DNA of 30,002 nucleotides from JBJSXF01 sp046086225 (GCA_046086225.1 JBJSXF010000201.1:1-30002); one strand, 5' to 3'; shown: positions 22,660-29,883, counted from the stretch's first letter. Made by a program: numbers and translations. The notes: generated by a model not told the origin, from the sequence alone.

Positions 22660-23585
22660 GCGGGCCGGAGTCGGGTGCGAGCGCGCCGCCCTGGTTCGGC
22701 GTCTACCTCCCCCAGATCCGGATGAGTTTCGAGGAGCTCTGCGACCGGGCGCTCGCCGCCGAGGCCGCCGGCTTCGACTCCGTCTGGCTCATGGATCATC
22801 TCGCGGCGCCGCTCGCCCCGGAGATCGACACCTTCGAGGGCTGGACCGTCGCCGCCGCGCTCGCGGCGCGCACGACCCGCATCCGGATCGGGCACCTCGT
22901 GCTCTGCGATCCGTTCCGCCACCCGGCCCTCCTCGCCAAGATGGCGGCCACCCTCGACGTGATCTCGGGCGGACGGCTCGAGCTCGGCATCGGCTGGGGG
23001 TCCGTCCCCGAAGAGTTGCGGGCCTTCGGCTTCGGCGACGACGGACCGACCCGGCGGGCCGGCCGCCTGCGCGAGACCCTCGAAATCCTCGCTGCCATGT
23101 TCACCGGCGAGCCGTTCGACCACGCGGGCGAGCATTACGACCTCCGCGGGGCCCGGGGTCGGCCGGTTCCGGTGCAGCCGCGGATTCCGGTGCACATCGG
23201 CGGGGGCGGAGCCCGGCTCACGATGCCGCTCGTGCGCGATCACGCCGACTGGTGGAACTGCCCCGGCTACGCCCTCGACCGCCTCGACGAGCTCCGTCCG
23301 CTCGCCGGCACGGCCCGCGTCTCGGTGCAGCATCCGATCGGGCTGGCGTCGGGCGCCACCGACCGGGAGGAGATCGCCGCCACTGCGCACCGCCGCTTCG
23401 GGTCATGGGGTGGTCTGGTGACCGGCGACGCCGACGAGGTCGCCGCCGCGCTCGCCGCCGAGGTGCGGCTCGGCGTCGCGGGTTTCGTCTGCCAGTTCTC
23501 CGACTTCGGCCGCCCCGAGACGCTCGACCGCTTCATGCGTGATGTCGCGCCGGCGGTCCGCGGCGCGACCCCGCCGCCGAGCTGA
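22641..23585 (+). CDS. LLM-class flavin/F420-dependent oxidoreductase
   Basis: Luciferase-like TIM-barrel oxidoreductase of about 314 residues. Landmarks are FGVYLPQIRMSFEELCDRALAAEAAGFDSVWLMDHL near the N-terminus, RIRIGHLVLCDPFRHPALLAKMAATLDVISGGRLELGIGWG in the middle and VPVQPRIPVHIGGGGARL. The family uses F420 in most actinobacterial members; FMN cannot be excluded and the substrate is unknown. The GTG at 22641 overlaps the upstream gene by 19 bases and has CAGGG nearby; an ATG at 22623 is an alternative. The 3' end overlaps the csrA 3' end by 53 bases. Confidence 0.85.
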   Translation: MGRSLLSGPESGASAPPWFGVYLPQIRMSFEELCDRALAAEAAGFDSVWLMDHLAAPLAPEIDTFEGWTVAAALAARTTRIRIGHLVLCDPFRHPALLAKMAATLDVISGGRLELGIGWGSVPEELRAFGFGDDGPTRRAGRLRETLEILAAMFTGEPFDHAGEHYDLRGARGRPVPVQPRIPVHIGGGGARLTMPLVRDHADWWNCPGYALDRLDELRPLAGTARVSVQHPIGLASGATDREEIAATAHRRFGSWGGLVTGDADEVAAALAAEVRLGVAGFVCQFSDFGRPETLDRFMRDVAPAVRGATPPPS

Positions 23586-23805
23586 GCCCGGGCTCCGGTG
23601 ACGCCGGTGCCACCGGGGTCGGCTCGCCGACCCGGGCCCCCGACTCCGAGCGAACCTGCTCGAAGACCTCCTCGCGGTGCACGGCGACCGACCGCGGCGC
23701 TTCGATCCCGAGCCGCACCTGATCGCCGCGAACCTCGAGAACCGTGACGACGATGTCGTCGCCGATCATGACGCTCTGCTTCGCCCGTCGGGTGAGTACC
23801 AGCAC
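23533..23805 (-). CDS. csrA: carbon storage regulator CsrA with long C-terminal tail
   Basis: Post-transcriptional regulator that binds GGA motifs in mRNA leaders. The core is canonical: VLVLTRRAKQSVMIGDDIVVTVLEVRGDQVRLGIEAPRSVAVHREEVFEQV (residues 1-52). The product continues for about 38 further residues, Pro/Ser/Ala-rich and basic at the end, whereas many CsrA proteins stop near 60-75. The last 18 residues are encoded opposite the end of the LLM gene. GTG start with AAGGGGG seven bases upstream. In Gram-positive bacteria CsrA usually pairs with FliW and controls flagellin; no fliW is in the window. A FliA-type sigma gene lies about 0.9 kb away. Confidence 0.93.
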   Translation of the reverse strand: MLVLTRRAKQSVMIGDDIVVTVLEVRGDQVRLGIEAPRSVAVHREEVFEQVRSESGARVGEPTPVAPASPEPGLSSAAGSRRGPPARHHA

Positions 23806-23825
23806 GCGACGCCCCCTTCCGTGGC

Positions 23826-23846
23826 GGGCTGCGCCGGATGCAGCCC
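23826..23846 (-). other. csrA leader hairpin
   Basis: Perfect seven-base stem (GGGCTGC / GCAGCCC) with a seven-base loop, 20 bases upstream of the csrA start, immediately before CACGGAAGGGGG, where a CsrA-type ACGGA motif touches the ribosome binding site. The remaining 70 bases up to the LuxR gene show no gene. Confidence 0.5.
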
Positions 23847-23918
23847 CGTTCCCCGTCGTCCCGCCGACGACCGGTCGGGGAGCATACGGGCCGAGCGGGG
23901 CGTCCGTCCCGGGGGCCG

Positions 23919-24560
23919 TCAGCCCAGGATGCCGAGCTCGACGGCCCGGCCGACCGCCTCGCGACGGTCTCCGACCCCGAGCTTGGCGTAGATGCGCACG
24001 AGATGGGATTTCACCGTGCCGGGGCTGACTCCGAGCCGTTCGGCGATGGACCGGTTGTCGTGCCCGGCGGCGAGCAGCGCGAGTACCTCGCGTTCACGTG
24101 AGGAGAGGAGCGGTTCGGCGCGTTCGGCGAGGGGACGCACCGAGGTGAGATCGCCGTGGAGCGCCGGGCTCACTCGGCGCTCGCCCCGGTGCGCGGCGTC
24201 GACGAGCGCCCGGATCTCCTCCGCCTCCGCCGCGCGCAACCCGACTCCGAGGAACCCGGCCGCCACTGCGTAGGCCGCCACGCTCTCGTCACCCGAAGCG
24301 AGCAGGAGCACTGCCGGTGGGGTCGGCCGCAGGGTCCGGAGCCGACGGACGACCGCCTCGGCCCCACGGTCGGGCGTCGCCCCGCAGACGAAGAGGAGGT
24401 CGGGGTCGGCCCCGAGCAACTCGAAGGCCTCCCGGGCGGTTCCCACGGAGTGCACGGGTCCGCATCCCGCCGCGCCCACGATGGCGGCCAGACCGGCCCG
24501 CGCCACGGGGAGCTCGTCGACGACCACTGCGCCGCTTGCGCCGCTGCCGCTGCCCGACAC
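23919..24560 (-). CDS. LuxR/NarL-type regulator with degenerate receiver
   Basis: A 213-residue response-regulator-like protein. Residues 11-128 have receiver-domain pattern: AVVVDELPVARAGL with acidic pair D15-E16. The phosphoacceptor position (PDLLFVCGATPD) is C59 instead of Asp and the conserved Lys is about R109. Residues 148-208 are a LuxR HTH: LLSSREREVLALLAAGHDNRSIAERLGVSPGTVKSHLVRIYAKLGV. It is therefore probably an orphan regulator that is not phosphorylated. The GTG start is supported by TACTCT six bases upstream. It is divergent from the sigma gene (145-base gap) and followed by csrA (113-base gap). Confidence 0.87.
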   Translation of the reverse strand: MSGSGSGASGAVVVDELPVARAGLAAIVGAAGCGPVHSVGTAREAFELLGADPDLLFVCGATPDRGAEAVVRRLRTLRPTPPAVLLLASGDESVAAYAVAAGFLGVGLRAAEAEEIRALVDAAHRGERRVSPALHGDLTSVRPLAERAEPLLSSREREVLALLAAGHDNRSIAERLGVSPGTVKSHLVRIYAKLGVGDRREAVGRAVELGILG

Positions 24561-24566
24561 GCCGCC

Positions 24567-24572
24567 AGAGTA
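24567..24572 (-). promoter_or_regulatory. TACTCT -10 element, leaderless start
   Basis: TAnnnT hexamer on the minus strand six bases before the GTG at 24560. Confidence 0.4.
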
Positions 24573-24645
24573 CCGAGCGCGCGACGAATCCCACGCAAAG
24601 CGGTCACGGATTTCCTCCCCGCGGCGGATCAAGGCGGCCCGGGTC

Positions 24646-24667
24646 GGATGCCGAAACCTGGGCATCC
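24646..24667 (+). other. hairpin in the sigma-gene leader
   Basis: GGATGCC (24646-24652) and GGCATCC (24661-24667) form a perfect seven-base stem with an eight-base loop, 38 bases before the sigma factor start. Further GGGAGA and CGGGACATCCG elements follow before the GGAG ribosome binding site. Confidence 0.45.
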
Positions 24668-24705
24668 CCGCGGGAGATGCGGGACATCCGAGCCGGAGCA
24701 CCGCC

Positions 24706-25563
24706 GTGCCGAGCAGCGAGCACCCCACGATCGACATCGAGCAGGCCGAGCGGGAGGACCGGCTCGTGCGCGAGCACCTCGACCTCGTCCAGCAGGTGGT
24801 CACGAGCGTCGCCCACCGGGTGCCCAGCCACGTGAGCCGGGCCGATCTCGTGTCGGCCGGGATGCTCGGCCTCGCCCAGGCCGCCCGCTCCTTCGACCCC
24901 GACCGCGGGATCCCTTTCGAGGGCTTCGCAGCCACGCGAATCCGGGGCGCGCTCCTCGACGAGCTGCGCGGCCGCGACTGGGCGAGCCGGTCGGTGCGAG
25001 TCCGGGCCCGCCGCCTGAACGATGCCGGCGAGACCCTGGCCGCCCGCCTCGGCCGCACCCCGACCCCCGAGGAGCTCGCCGCCGAGCTCGACGTGCCGGT
25101 CGAGGCTGTCCGTCGCATCGTCGACGACGTCGACCGGGCCCGGGTCGTCAACTACGACGGTCTCACCGAGAGCGGCGAGGGTCCGGCCCGCATCGCCGAC
25201 CACCGTGACGGCCCCGAGGAGATCATCCTCGACCGCGAGCACAAGGCGTACCTGATGGACGCGATCGACGCGCTGCCCGAGCGCCTGCGCCGGGTCGTCA
25301 CCGCGTCGTTCTTCGAGGACCGTCCGATGCACGAGATCGGCGCCGAGCTCGGCGTCACCGAGTCGCGGGTCTCGCAGATGCGCACCGAGGCGCTCGCCCT
25401 GCTCCGCGATGGCCTGAACGCCAACCTCGACCCGGACGCATTGCCCGCCGAGGCCCGACCCGGAGGTCGGATCGAACGGCGCAAGGCCGCCTACTACGCA
25501 GCCATCGCCGGGGCCTCGACCCCGACCGAGCGGCTGGCCCGGCGCTCGCTGACCACGGTCTGA
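24706..25563 (+). CDS. FliA/WhiG-family RNA polymerase sigma factor
   Basis: Alternative sigma factor of the sigma-28 group, 285 residues. Region 2 spans about 21-97 (DLVSAGMLGLAQAARSFDPDRGIPFEGFAATRIRGALLDELRGRDW), region 3 about 101-150 (LAARLGRTPTPEELAAELDVPVEAV) and region 4 about 184-238 (LPERLRRVVTASFFEDRPMHEIGAELGVTESRVSQMRTEAL). A tail of roughly 45 basic residues follows region 4. GTG start with GGAG eight bases upstream. In actinobacteria this group includes WhiG, restrained by RsiG with c-di-GMP; an RsiG-like gene is present at 14786-15295. It could equally drive flagellar genes. It ends six bases before the convergent whiB-like gene. Confidence 0.93.
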   Translation: MPSSEHPTIDIEQAEREDRLVREHLDLVQQVVTSVAHRVPSHVSRADLVSAGMLGLAQAARSFDPDRGIPFEGFAATRIRGALLDELRGRDWASRSVRVRARRLNDAGETLAARLGRTPTPEELAAELDVPVEAVRRIVDDVDRARVVNYDGLTESGEGPARIADHRDGPEEIILDREHKAYLMDAIDALPERLRRVVTASFFEDRPMHEIGAELGVTESRVSQMRTEALALLRDGLNANLDPDALPAEARPGGRIERRKAAYYAAIAGASTPTERLARRSLTTV

Positions 25564-25573
25564 TCGGGATCAG
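25560..25573. repeat. palindrome spanning two convergent stop codons
   Basis: CTGATC-GG-GATCAG includes the TGA stops of the sigma gene (+) and the WhiB-like gene (-). It may be a minimal bidirectional hairpin, without T-runs. Confidence 0.35.
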
Positions 25574-25857
25574 GCCGCATCGGCGGCTCGCTCCTTGCGG
25601 GCCGCCTTCTGCCGGCGCCGCAGGAGCCGACGTCTCTCGACCGGGTCGAGACCGCCCCAGACCCCCTCGGGCTGACGGGTCGCGATGGCGTACTCGAGGC
25701 ACTCCTCGCGCACCGGGCACGCCGCGCAGATCCGCACCGCCGCGACCTTCCCCGACTCGGACGTCGGGAAGAAGACATCCGTCGTCGCCCCGCGGCACGC
25801 GGCCGTATCGAGCCATTCGGTATCGGGACGGGAGACGGTGGATGCGGTCGGGCTCAT
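25570..25857 (-). CDS. WhiB-family iron-sulfur regulator
   Basis: Actinobacteria-specific transcription factor carrying a [4Fe-4S] cluster and often binding the housekeeping sigma factor. The 95-residue product has the four cluster cysteines C21, C44, C47 and C53 (AACRG, ICAACPVREEC), the turn GVWGG (65-69) and a basic DNA-binding tail RRRLLRRRQKAARKER. The spacing C-x22-C-x2-C-x5-C is canonical. The ATG at 25857 has AAGG about seven bases upstream. Sequence resembles the WhiB2/WhmD type, but subfamily assignment by eye is uncertain. Convergent with the sigma gene, six bases between stop codons. Confidence 0.92.
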   Translation of the reverse strand: MSPTASTVSRPDTEWLDTAACRGATTDVFFPTSESGKVAAVRICAACPVREECLEYAIATRQPEGVWGGLDPVERRRLLRRRQKAARKERAADAA

Positions 25858-25958
25858 GGTCTGCCTTCAACGTCAGCGGGACACCCGATCATTCCCCCGG
25901 GGTGGGACGCCGACACCTCGCCGGTCGGCGGTGCGGGCGGCGCGCCGATGCGGATCGG

Positions 25959-25964
25959 TAACGT
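25959..25964 (+). promoter_or_regulatory. TAACGT -10 element
   Basis: TAnnnT hexamer seven bases before the ATG of a ten-codon mini-ORF that leads into the sulfotransferase operon. Confidence 0.4.
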
Positions 25965-25971
25965 CGAACCC

Positions 25972-26004
25972 ATGGTCCGAGCTCCCAGGGGCGACCCGGC
26001 ATGA
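25972..26004 (+). CDS. ten-codon upstream ORF (putative leader peptide)
   Basis: ATG at 25972 encodes MVRAPRGDPA and stops with a TGA that overlaps the sulfotransferase ATG (ATGA). It has its own -10 element at leaderless distance and contains the CAGGGG that could serve as ribosome binding site for the downstream gene. It may simply deliver ribosomes to the sulfotransferase start. No attenuation structure is visible. Confidence 0.35.
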   Translation: MVRAPRGDPA

Positions 26005-26765
26005 ATGCCGAGGCCGGGGCGCCCTGGTTCTTCGTCCACCTCCAGAAGACGGGCGGGACCTCCCTCATTCTCCAGATGCTGCGCCACTTCGCCCCCGGCG
26101 AGGTCTACCCGTGGCCGGCCGATGTGCCCGACGACCCCGAGCGGCCGCAGCTCTCGGTCGCCGCACTGCAGCGCGCCTGGACGGAACACCACGACCGGAT
26201 CCGGATCATCGCCGGCCACTTCCCGTTCGCGGCCATGGAGCTCCTCGGCGGCGGGTTCACGTCGCTCACCCTGCTGCGCGATCCGGTCACCCGCACGCTG
26301 TCGAACATCCGCAGTCAGCTCGCGGCGAATCCCCGGATGGAGGGCCTCGACGCCGAGACCGTCTACGAGCGCACCCGGCCCTTCACCAACAATCACATGC
26401 TCCGGATGTTCTCGGTGACCGCCGAGGAGATCGTCGAGGCCGAGGCCCTCGGCCGCTGGGCGCTGTTCCGCTGGGTCGATCCGACCGAAGAGCGGCTCGA
26501 CGCGGCCAAGGCCAACCTCGACCGGATCGACGTCGTCGGTTTCATCGACGATCTCGCCGCCTTCGTCGCCGAGCTCGAGACTCGATTCGGCTGGACGCTC
26601 GGGGATCCGCTCCACGCCAATCCCAGCCCCGCCTTCGCCATCCCGGACACGCTCGTCGACCGGATCCGTGAGGAGAACGCACCCGATCTCGCCCTGTACG
26701 AGTACGCCCGCTCGCGCCGGCTGCACCGACCGACCGGAGCGTCGGACGGTGGGAGTCGATCGTGA
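26001..26765 (+). CDS. sulfotransferase (HS2ST-like, sulfotransferase family 2)
   Basis: PAPS-dependent sulfotransferase, 254 residues. The 5'-phosphosulfate loop is FVHLQKTGGTSL (11-22), with the HLxKTGGTS signature of the heparan-sulfate 2-O-sulfotransferase-like family. The 3'-phosphate motif is TLLRDPVTRTLSNIRSQ (about 91-107). The acceptor is unknown. No signal peptide, so the enzyme is cytoplasmic unless membrane-associated. It overlaps the ten-codon upstream ORF and the following secreted-protein gene by four bases each, so all are probably translated from one mRNA. Confidence 0.85.
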   Translation: MNAEAGAPWFFVHLQKTGGTSLILQMLRHFAPGEVYPWPADVPDDPERPQLSVAALQRAWTEHHDRIRIIAGHFPFAAMELLGGGFTSLTLLRDPVTRTLSNIRSQLAANPRMEGLDAETVYERTRPFTNNHMLRMFSVTAEEIVEAEALGRWALFRWVDPTEERLDAAKANLDRIDVVGFIDDLAAFVAELETRFGWTLGDPLHANPSPAFAIPDTLVDRIREENAPDLALYEYARSRRLHRPTGASDGGSRS

Positions 26766-27487
26766 GGCCGCTCCGTTCGGTCCGGCGAACCGGAGCGTGG
26801 CTGGCCCTGGTCGGCCTGGCCGCGACCCTCGTCGTCGGACTCGCGGCAATGCCGGCCGGTGCCGCCACCGAGGGTCGCATCGTCCGGGCCGAGTTCCGCG
26901 ACTGCCAGGTGGTGCGGGTCGTCTATGCCGACGTCGAGCCGGGCACGATCGTGACCTGGCAGGTGAGTCAGTTCGGCCGAACCGTCGATCGTGGGGCCTT
27001 CCTCGTCGAGCCCGGACCGGCGGCCACGCCCCGGACGCTGACCATCCGCCTCCGTGCGCCGGTCGAGGCCGGGACCGACGCCGCCTTCGTCCTCGACGAA
27101 ATCGGTGCCGTCCGCCGCAAGCCGCGTTGCGCGCCGACCGACCCGACCCTCGCATCCGGACCGACCACCACACCGCCGACGACCGTCGCGCCGACCACGA
27201 CCGGGGCCGGAACCGCGAGTGGTGAACCGGGATCGCAGCCCTCGGCGACGCTGCCCGACGAGGTGGCCGACACCGTGACCGGCCCCGAGAGCGAGGAACG
27301 GGGATCGTTCCTGGCGAGCGGGGTCGCCGCCGCGATCGTGATCGTCATCGCCGTCTCGGCCGGGTTCGGTGCCCTCGCCCTCGCCCGCCGACCCAACCCG
27401 AACCTCCCACCGGCGCCCGAGCGCCCGCTGCCACCGTGGCTTCACACGCCCGTGCCGAAGAAGCGCGGCTGGTTCCGGAAGGGGTGA
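26762..27487 (+). CDS. secreted, C-terminally membrane-anchored protein
   Basis: Family not recognised. The 241-residue product has a signal peptide (WLALVGLAATLVVGLAAMPAGAATE, cleavage near residue 35). It is followed by a small globular domain of about 90 residues with two cysteines (DCQVV and PRCAP) placed to close a disulfide, then a Thr/Pro-rich linker (TTTPPTTVAPTTTGAG) typical of a glycosylated spacer. One transmembrane helix lies near 185-208, and a basic Pro-rich cytoplasmic tail ends KKRGWFRKG. GTG start in a GTGA overlap with the upstream sulfotransferase; the next sulfotransferase starts in the same way. Confidence 0.75.
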   Translation: MRPLRSVRRTGAWLALVGLAATLVVGLAAMPAGAATEGRIVRAEFRDCQVVRVVYADVEPGTIVTWQVSQFGRTVDRGAFLVEPGPAATPRTLTIRLRAPVEAGTDAAFVLDEIGAVRRKPRCAPTDPTLASGPTTTPPTTVAPTTTGAGTASGEPGSQPSATLPDEVADTVTGPESEERGSFLASGVAAAIVIVIAVSAGFGALALARRPNPNLPPAPERPLPPWLHTPVPKKRGWFRKG

Positions 27488-28740
27488 ACGTGCGCGCCCT
27501 CGAGCACCCTGATTGGGTGAGCCGGCTCAACCGCTTCGGCGAGATCGTCGGCGGATCGGAACACCTCGTCGAACTCGACGCCGCCTCCCTCCTCGCCCTC
27601 GCCCGGGCGACGACCGGACTCGACGACCTGGGCGAAGCCGAATGGCCCGGCTGGACCGAAACCTACGAGCGTCAGGTCACTGCGATCGCGGCCGAGGGCC
27701 GCCTGCACCTCCTCGGCCGGGTCCTCACCCGGGCCGAGGTGCTCCGGGTGCTGCAGACCTGGCTCCGGCTCCAGGACCTCTGGCGCCGCGAGCCGCAGAT
27801 CCTCCGGATCCCCGTCGCCGAGCCCCTCTTCGTCGTCGGTCCGCCCCGCACCGGCACCACCATCCTGCTGGAGCTGCTCGCGCTCGACCCGCAGCTGCGC
27901 GCCCCGCTCGCGTACGAGGCTCTGCACCCCTTCGCCGAACGCGGGACGCCCGAGCAGCGGCGCCTGCTGTCGGAGCCCGAGCAGGAGTTCTGGTCGGATA
28001 TCCACCCGCCGTTCCTCACCATGCACGAGCTCGCGAGCGACCTGCCCTGCGAATGCGTGCACTTCCTCATGTACGACTTCTCGGGGCCCTACTGGGCCAT
28101 GGGCTACGACGCGCCGTCGTTCACCGGCTGGCAGCTCGAGCACCTCGAGACCCTCGACCGGGTGTACCGGCTCCACCGGCGGATGCTGCAGACGTTCGAC
28201 CACGAAGCGCCCGACCCGACGCCGCGCCGGTGGCTCCTCAAGTCACCGTTCCACGTCTCGACCCTGCCCGCGCTCTTCGCCGAGTATCCCGACGCCCGGG
28301 TCGTGCACACGCACCGTGACCCGCGGCGCTTCCTCGCCTCGCTCGTCAGCATCCTCAGCGCCATCCGCTTCATGCGCAGCGACGACGTCGACGTCGCCGG
28401 GCTCGCGGCGATCATGCAGCTCACCTACCGGATGTTCCTCGAGGGCACGATCGACCAACGAGTCTCGGGGGAGATCCCCGACGAGCGGATCGTCGACTCC
28501 CACTTCACCACCCTGATGCGCAATCCGGTCGCGAGCCTCCGGGCAACCTACGAGCGGCTCGATCTCAACTGGCCGAGCGGACACGACGAGGTGATCACCG
28601 CCTACCTCGCCGCGAAGCCCCAGGGGAAGCACGGTGAGCACGCCTACTCGCTCGCCGACGTCGGGCTCGATCCCGAAGCGGTCGCATCCGACTTCGCCCG
28701 GTACACGACCCACTACGGGATCGAACCCGAGGTCCGGTAG
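27484..28740 (+). CDS. sulfotransferase (Sulfotransfer_3-type)
   Basis: A 418-residue sulfotransferase of the long type abundant in mycobacteria and acidimicrobia. The 5'-phosphosulfate loop is FVVGPPRTGTTILLELLALD (116-135) and the 3'-phosphate motif is ARVVHTHRDPRRFLASLVS (about 275-293). The KSPFH motif (WLLKSPFHVSTL) precedes it as in relatives. The N-terminal 100 residues are helical. Such enzymes may act on sterols, lipids or glycans; the acceptor is unknown. GTG at 27484 overlaps the previous stop by four bases; a longer frame overlapping the upstream gene is unlikely. Ends directly against the DUF1214 gene. Confidence 0.85.
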   Translation: MNVRALEHPDWVSRLNRFGEIVGGSEHLVELDAASLLALARATTGLDDLGEAEWPGWTETYERQVTAIAAEGRLHLLGRVLTRAEVLRVLQTWLRLQDLWRREPQILRIPVAEPLFVVGPPRTGTTILLELLALDPQLRAPLAYEALHPFAERGTPEQRRLLSEPEQEFWSDIHPPFLTMHELASDLPCECVHFLMYDFSGPYWAMGYDAPSFTGWQLEHLETLDRVYRLHRRMLQTFDHEAPDPTPRRWLLKSPFHVSTLPALFAEYPDARVVHTHRDPRRFLASLVSILSAIRFMRSDDVDVAGLAAIMQLTYRMFLEGTIDQRVSGEIPDERIVDSHFTTLMRNPVASLRATYERLDLNWPSGHDEVITAYLAAKPQGKHGEHAYSLADVGLDPEAVASDFARYTTHYGIEPEVR

Positions 28741-29874
28741 TCAGACGGTCGCCACCTCGGCGAACGGCACGACCCGGGCCTCCGGCGTCGTGATCGGGCC
28801 CTCGGGCAGGAAGTAGCGCCAGAACACCAGCCCGAACGGACGACCTTCGGTGTCGAGCCAGTTCGGCACCCCCGGGTCGCGGTGCGCGACCACGATCGAG
28901 AACGAGCCGTCGGGATCGGCCACCGTCTGGGCCCGGTTCCTCGACACCTGACGGTTGGCGTAGTCGTACGTCTGCATGTGCCGGTTCCAGAGCGACACGT
29001 TGGCGCATCGGCACTCCGGCCACCGGGCCCGGATCACCAGGGCTTCGTCGGGGCCGAGCACGTACGGCGCCATGCTGTAGGCCGCGTCGGCCGCGGCGAG
29101 CGCATGGTCGCCGGGCGGAACCGGCGGCGGGAACGCATTCGGCTCGCGCGACACGAACGGCGGTGGGTCGCCCGCACCCGGGGTGGGCAGCTCGAGTGAA
29201 CGCGAGCGCACGTAGCGCGCAACCCGACGCAGCCCGGCCGCGACCGACGCGTCGTCCGGTGGCGGCGGTGGATCCACCGGGTCCAGGGCCTCGATCGCGA
29301 GCGCGAGATCGGGCACCGGCGGCGAGGCCGGGGTGCTCGCTGCTTCCCAGTAATGGCGTGTCGTCACCCGCGAGGCGTCGGGCGGGAGCGCGATCCAGTT
29401 ACGGGCACGCGGCGGACCGCCGAGGAACACCTCGAATCGGCCCTCGGTGTCGACGTCGAACTGCGTGTCGTTCAGCACCCCTGCCGTGCGCTCCGGGAAT
29501 CCGCCGTCGGGCGCGCCCGCCTCGATCGTGAACGACACGTAGACCGCACCGGCCGTCCGTCCCCGGAGCCGATAGGAGTGCGCTGCGCTCACCGCCGCGT
29601 CGAAGTAGATCGCGTCGGGGTTGTCGCCCAGGCTCTTGCGGGTCGAGGTCACGATCGGACGCAGCACCGGGAGCGCCGGATCGTCCTCGAAGTGGCCGAC
29701 GAGACCACCCTCGAGCAGATGGGCCAGGACCCGGAAGCCGCCAGCGATGTCGTCGGGGCCCACCAGGCCCCACTCCTCCCCGGCGAATCGTTCACCGGCT
29801 TCCTGCAGCGTGGCGAGCAGTTCGGCGAAGGCCGCCCGACTCCCGGATCCCCCGTTCGAGTCGTTCCCGGCCAT
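28741..29874 (-). CDS. DUF1214-domain protein
   Basis: A 377-residue protein of unknown function. The C-terminal half matches the DUF1214 pattern: ADAAYSMAPYVLGPDEALVIRARWPECRCANVSLWNRHMQTYDYANRQVSRNRAQTVADPDGSFSIVVAHRDPGVPNWLDTEGRPFGLVFWRYFLPEG. The N-terminal half resembles the segment that usually precedes DUF1214 in longer proteins (AGVLNDTQFDVDTEGRFEVFLGG). No signal peptide. The ATG at 29874 is supported by TACGAT nine bases upstream; an ATG at 29904 is in frame but lacks that support. The stop abuts the convergent sulfotransferase stop with no base between. Confidence 0.82.
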   Translation of the reverse strand: MAGNDSNGGSGSRAAFAELLATLQEAGERFAGEEWGLVGPDDIAGGFRVLAHLLEGGLVGHFEDDPALPVLRPIVTSTRKSLGDNPDAIYFDAAVSAAHSYRLRGRTAGAVYVSFTIEAGAPDGGFPERTAGVLNDTQFDVDTEGRFEVFLGGPPRARNWIALPPDASRVTTRHYWEAASTPASPPVPDLALAIEALDPVDPPPPPDDASVAAGLRRVARYVRSRSLELPTPGAGDPPPFVSREPNAFPPPVPPGDHALAAADAAYSMAPYVLGPDEALVIRARWPECRCANVSLWNRHMQTYDYANRQVSRNRAQTVADPDGSFSIVVAHRDPGVPNWLDTEGRPFGLVFWRYFLPEGPITTPEARVVPFAEVATV

Positions 29875-29883
29875 CGGAGCCGC

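Noticed and set aside
24590..24667. Fragments resembling a c-di-GMP-I (GEMM) riboswitch: ACGCAAAGC followed later by TGCCGAAACC before the sigma gene
   Set aside because: The order is right and the biology tempting, but I cannot find the 5' P1 strand, the GNRA-capped P2 stem or the GGUAGC-type segment. A covariance search with Rfam RF01051 would decide.
24561..24705. Search for a WhiG/FliA promoter (TAAA-N15-GCCGATAA) in intergenic regions, which would show direct autoregulation
   Set aside because: None seen by eye in this or the other gaps; a pattern search would be needed to exclude degenerate sites.
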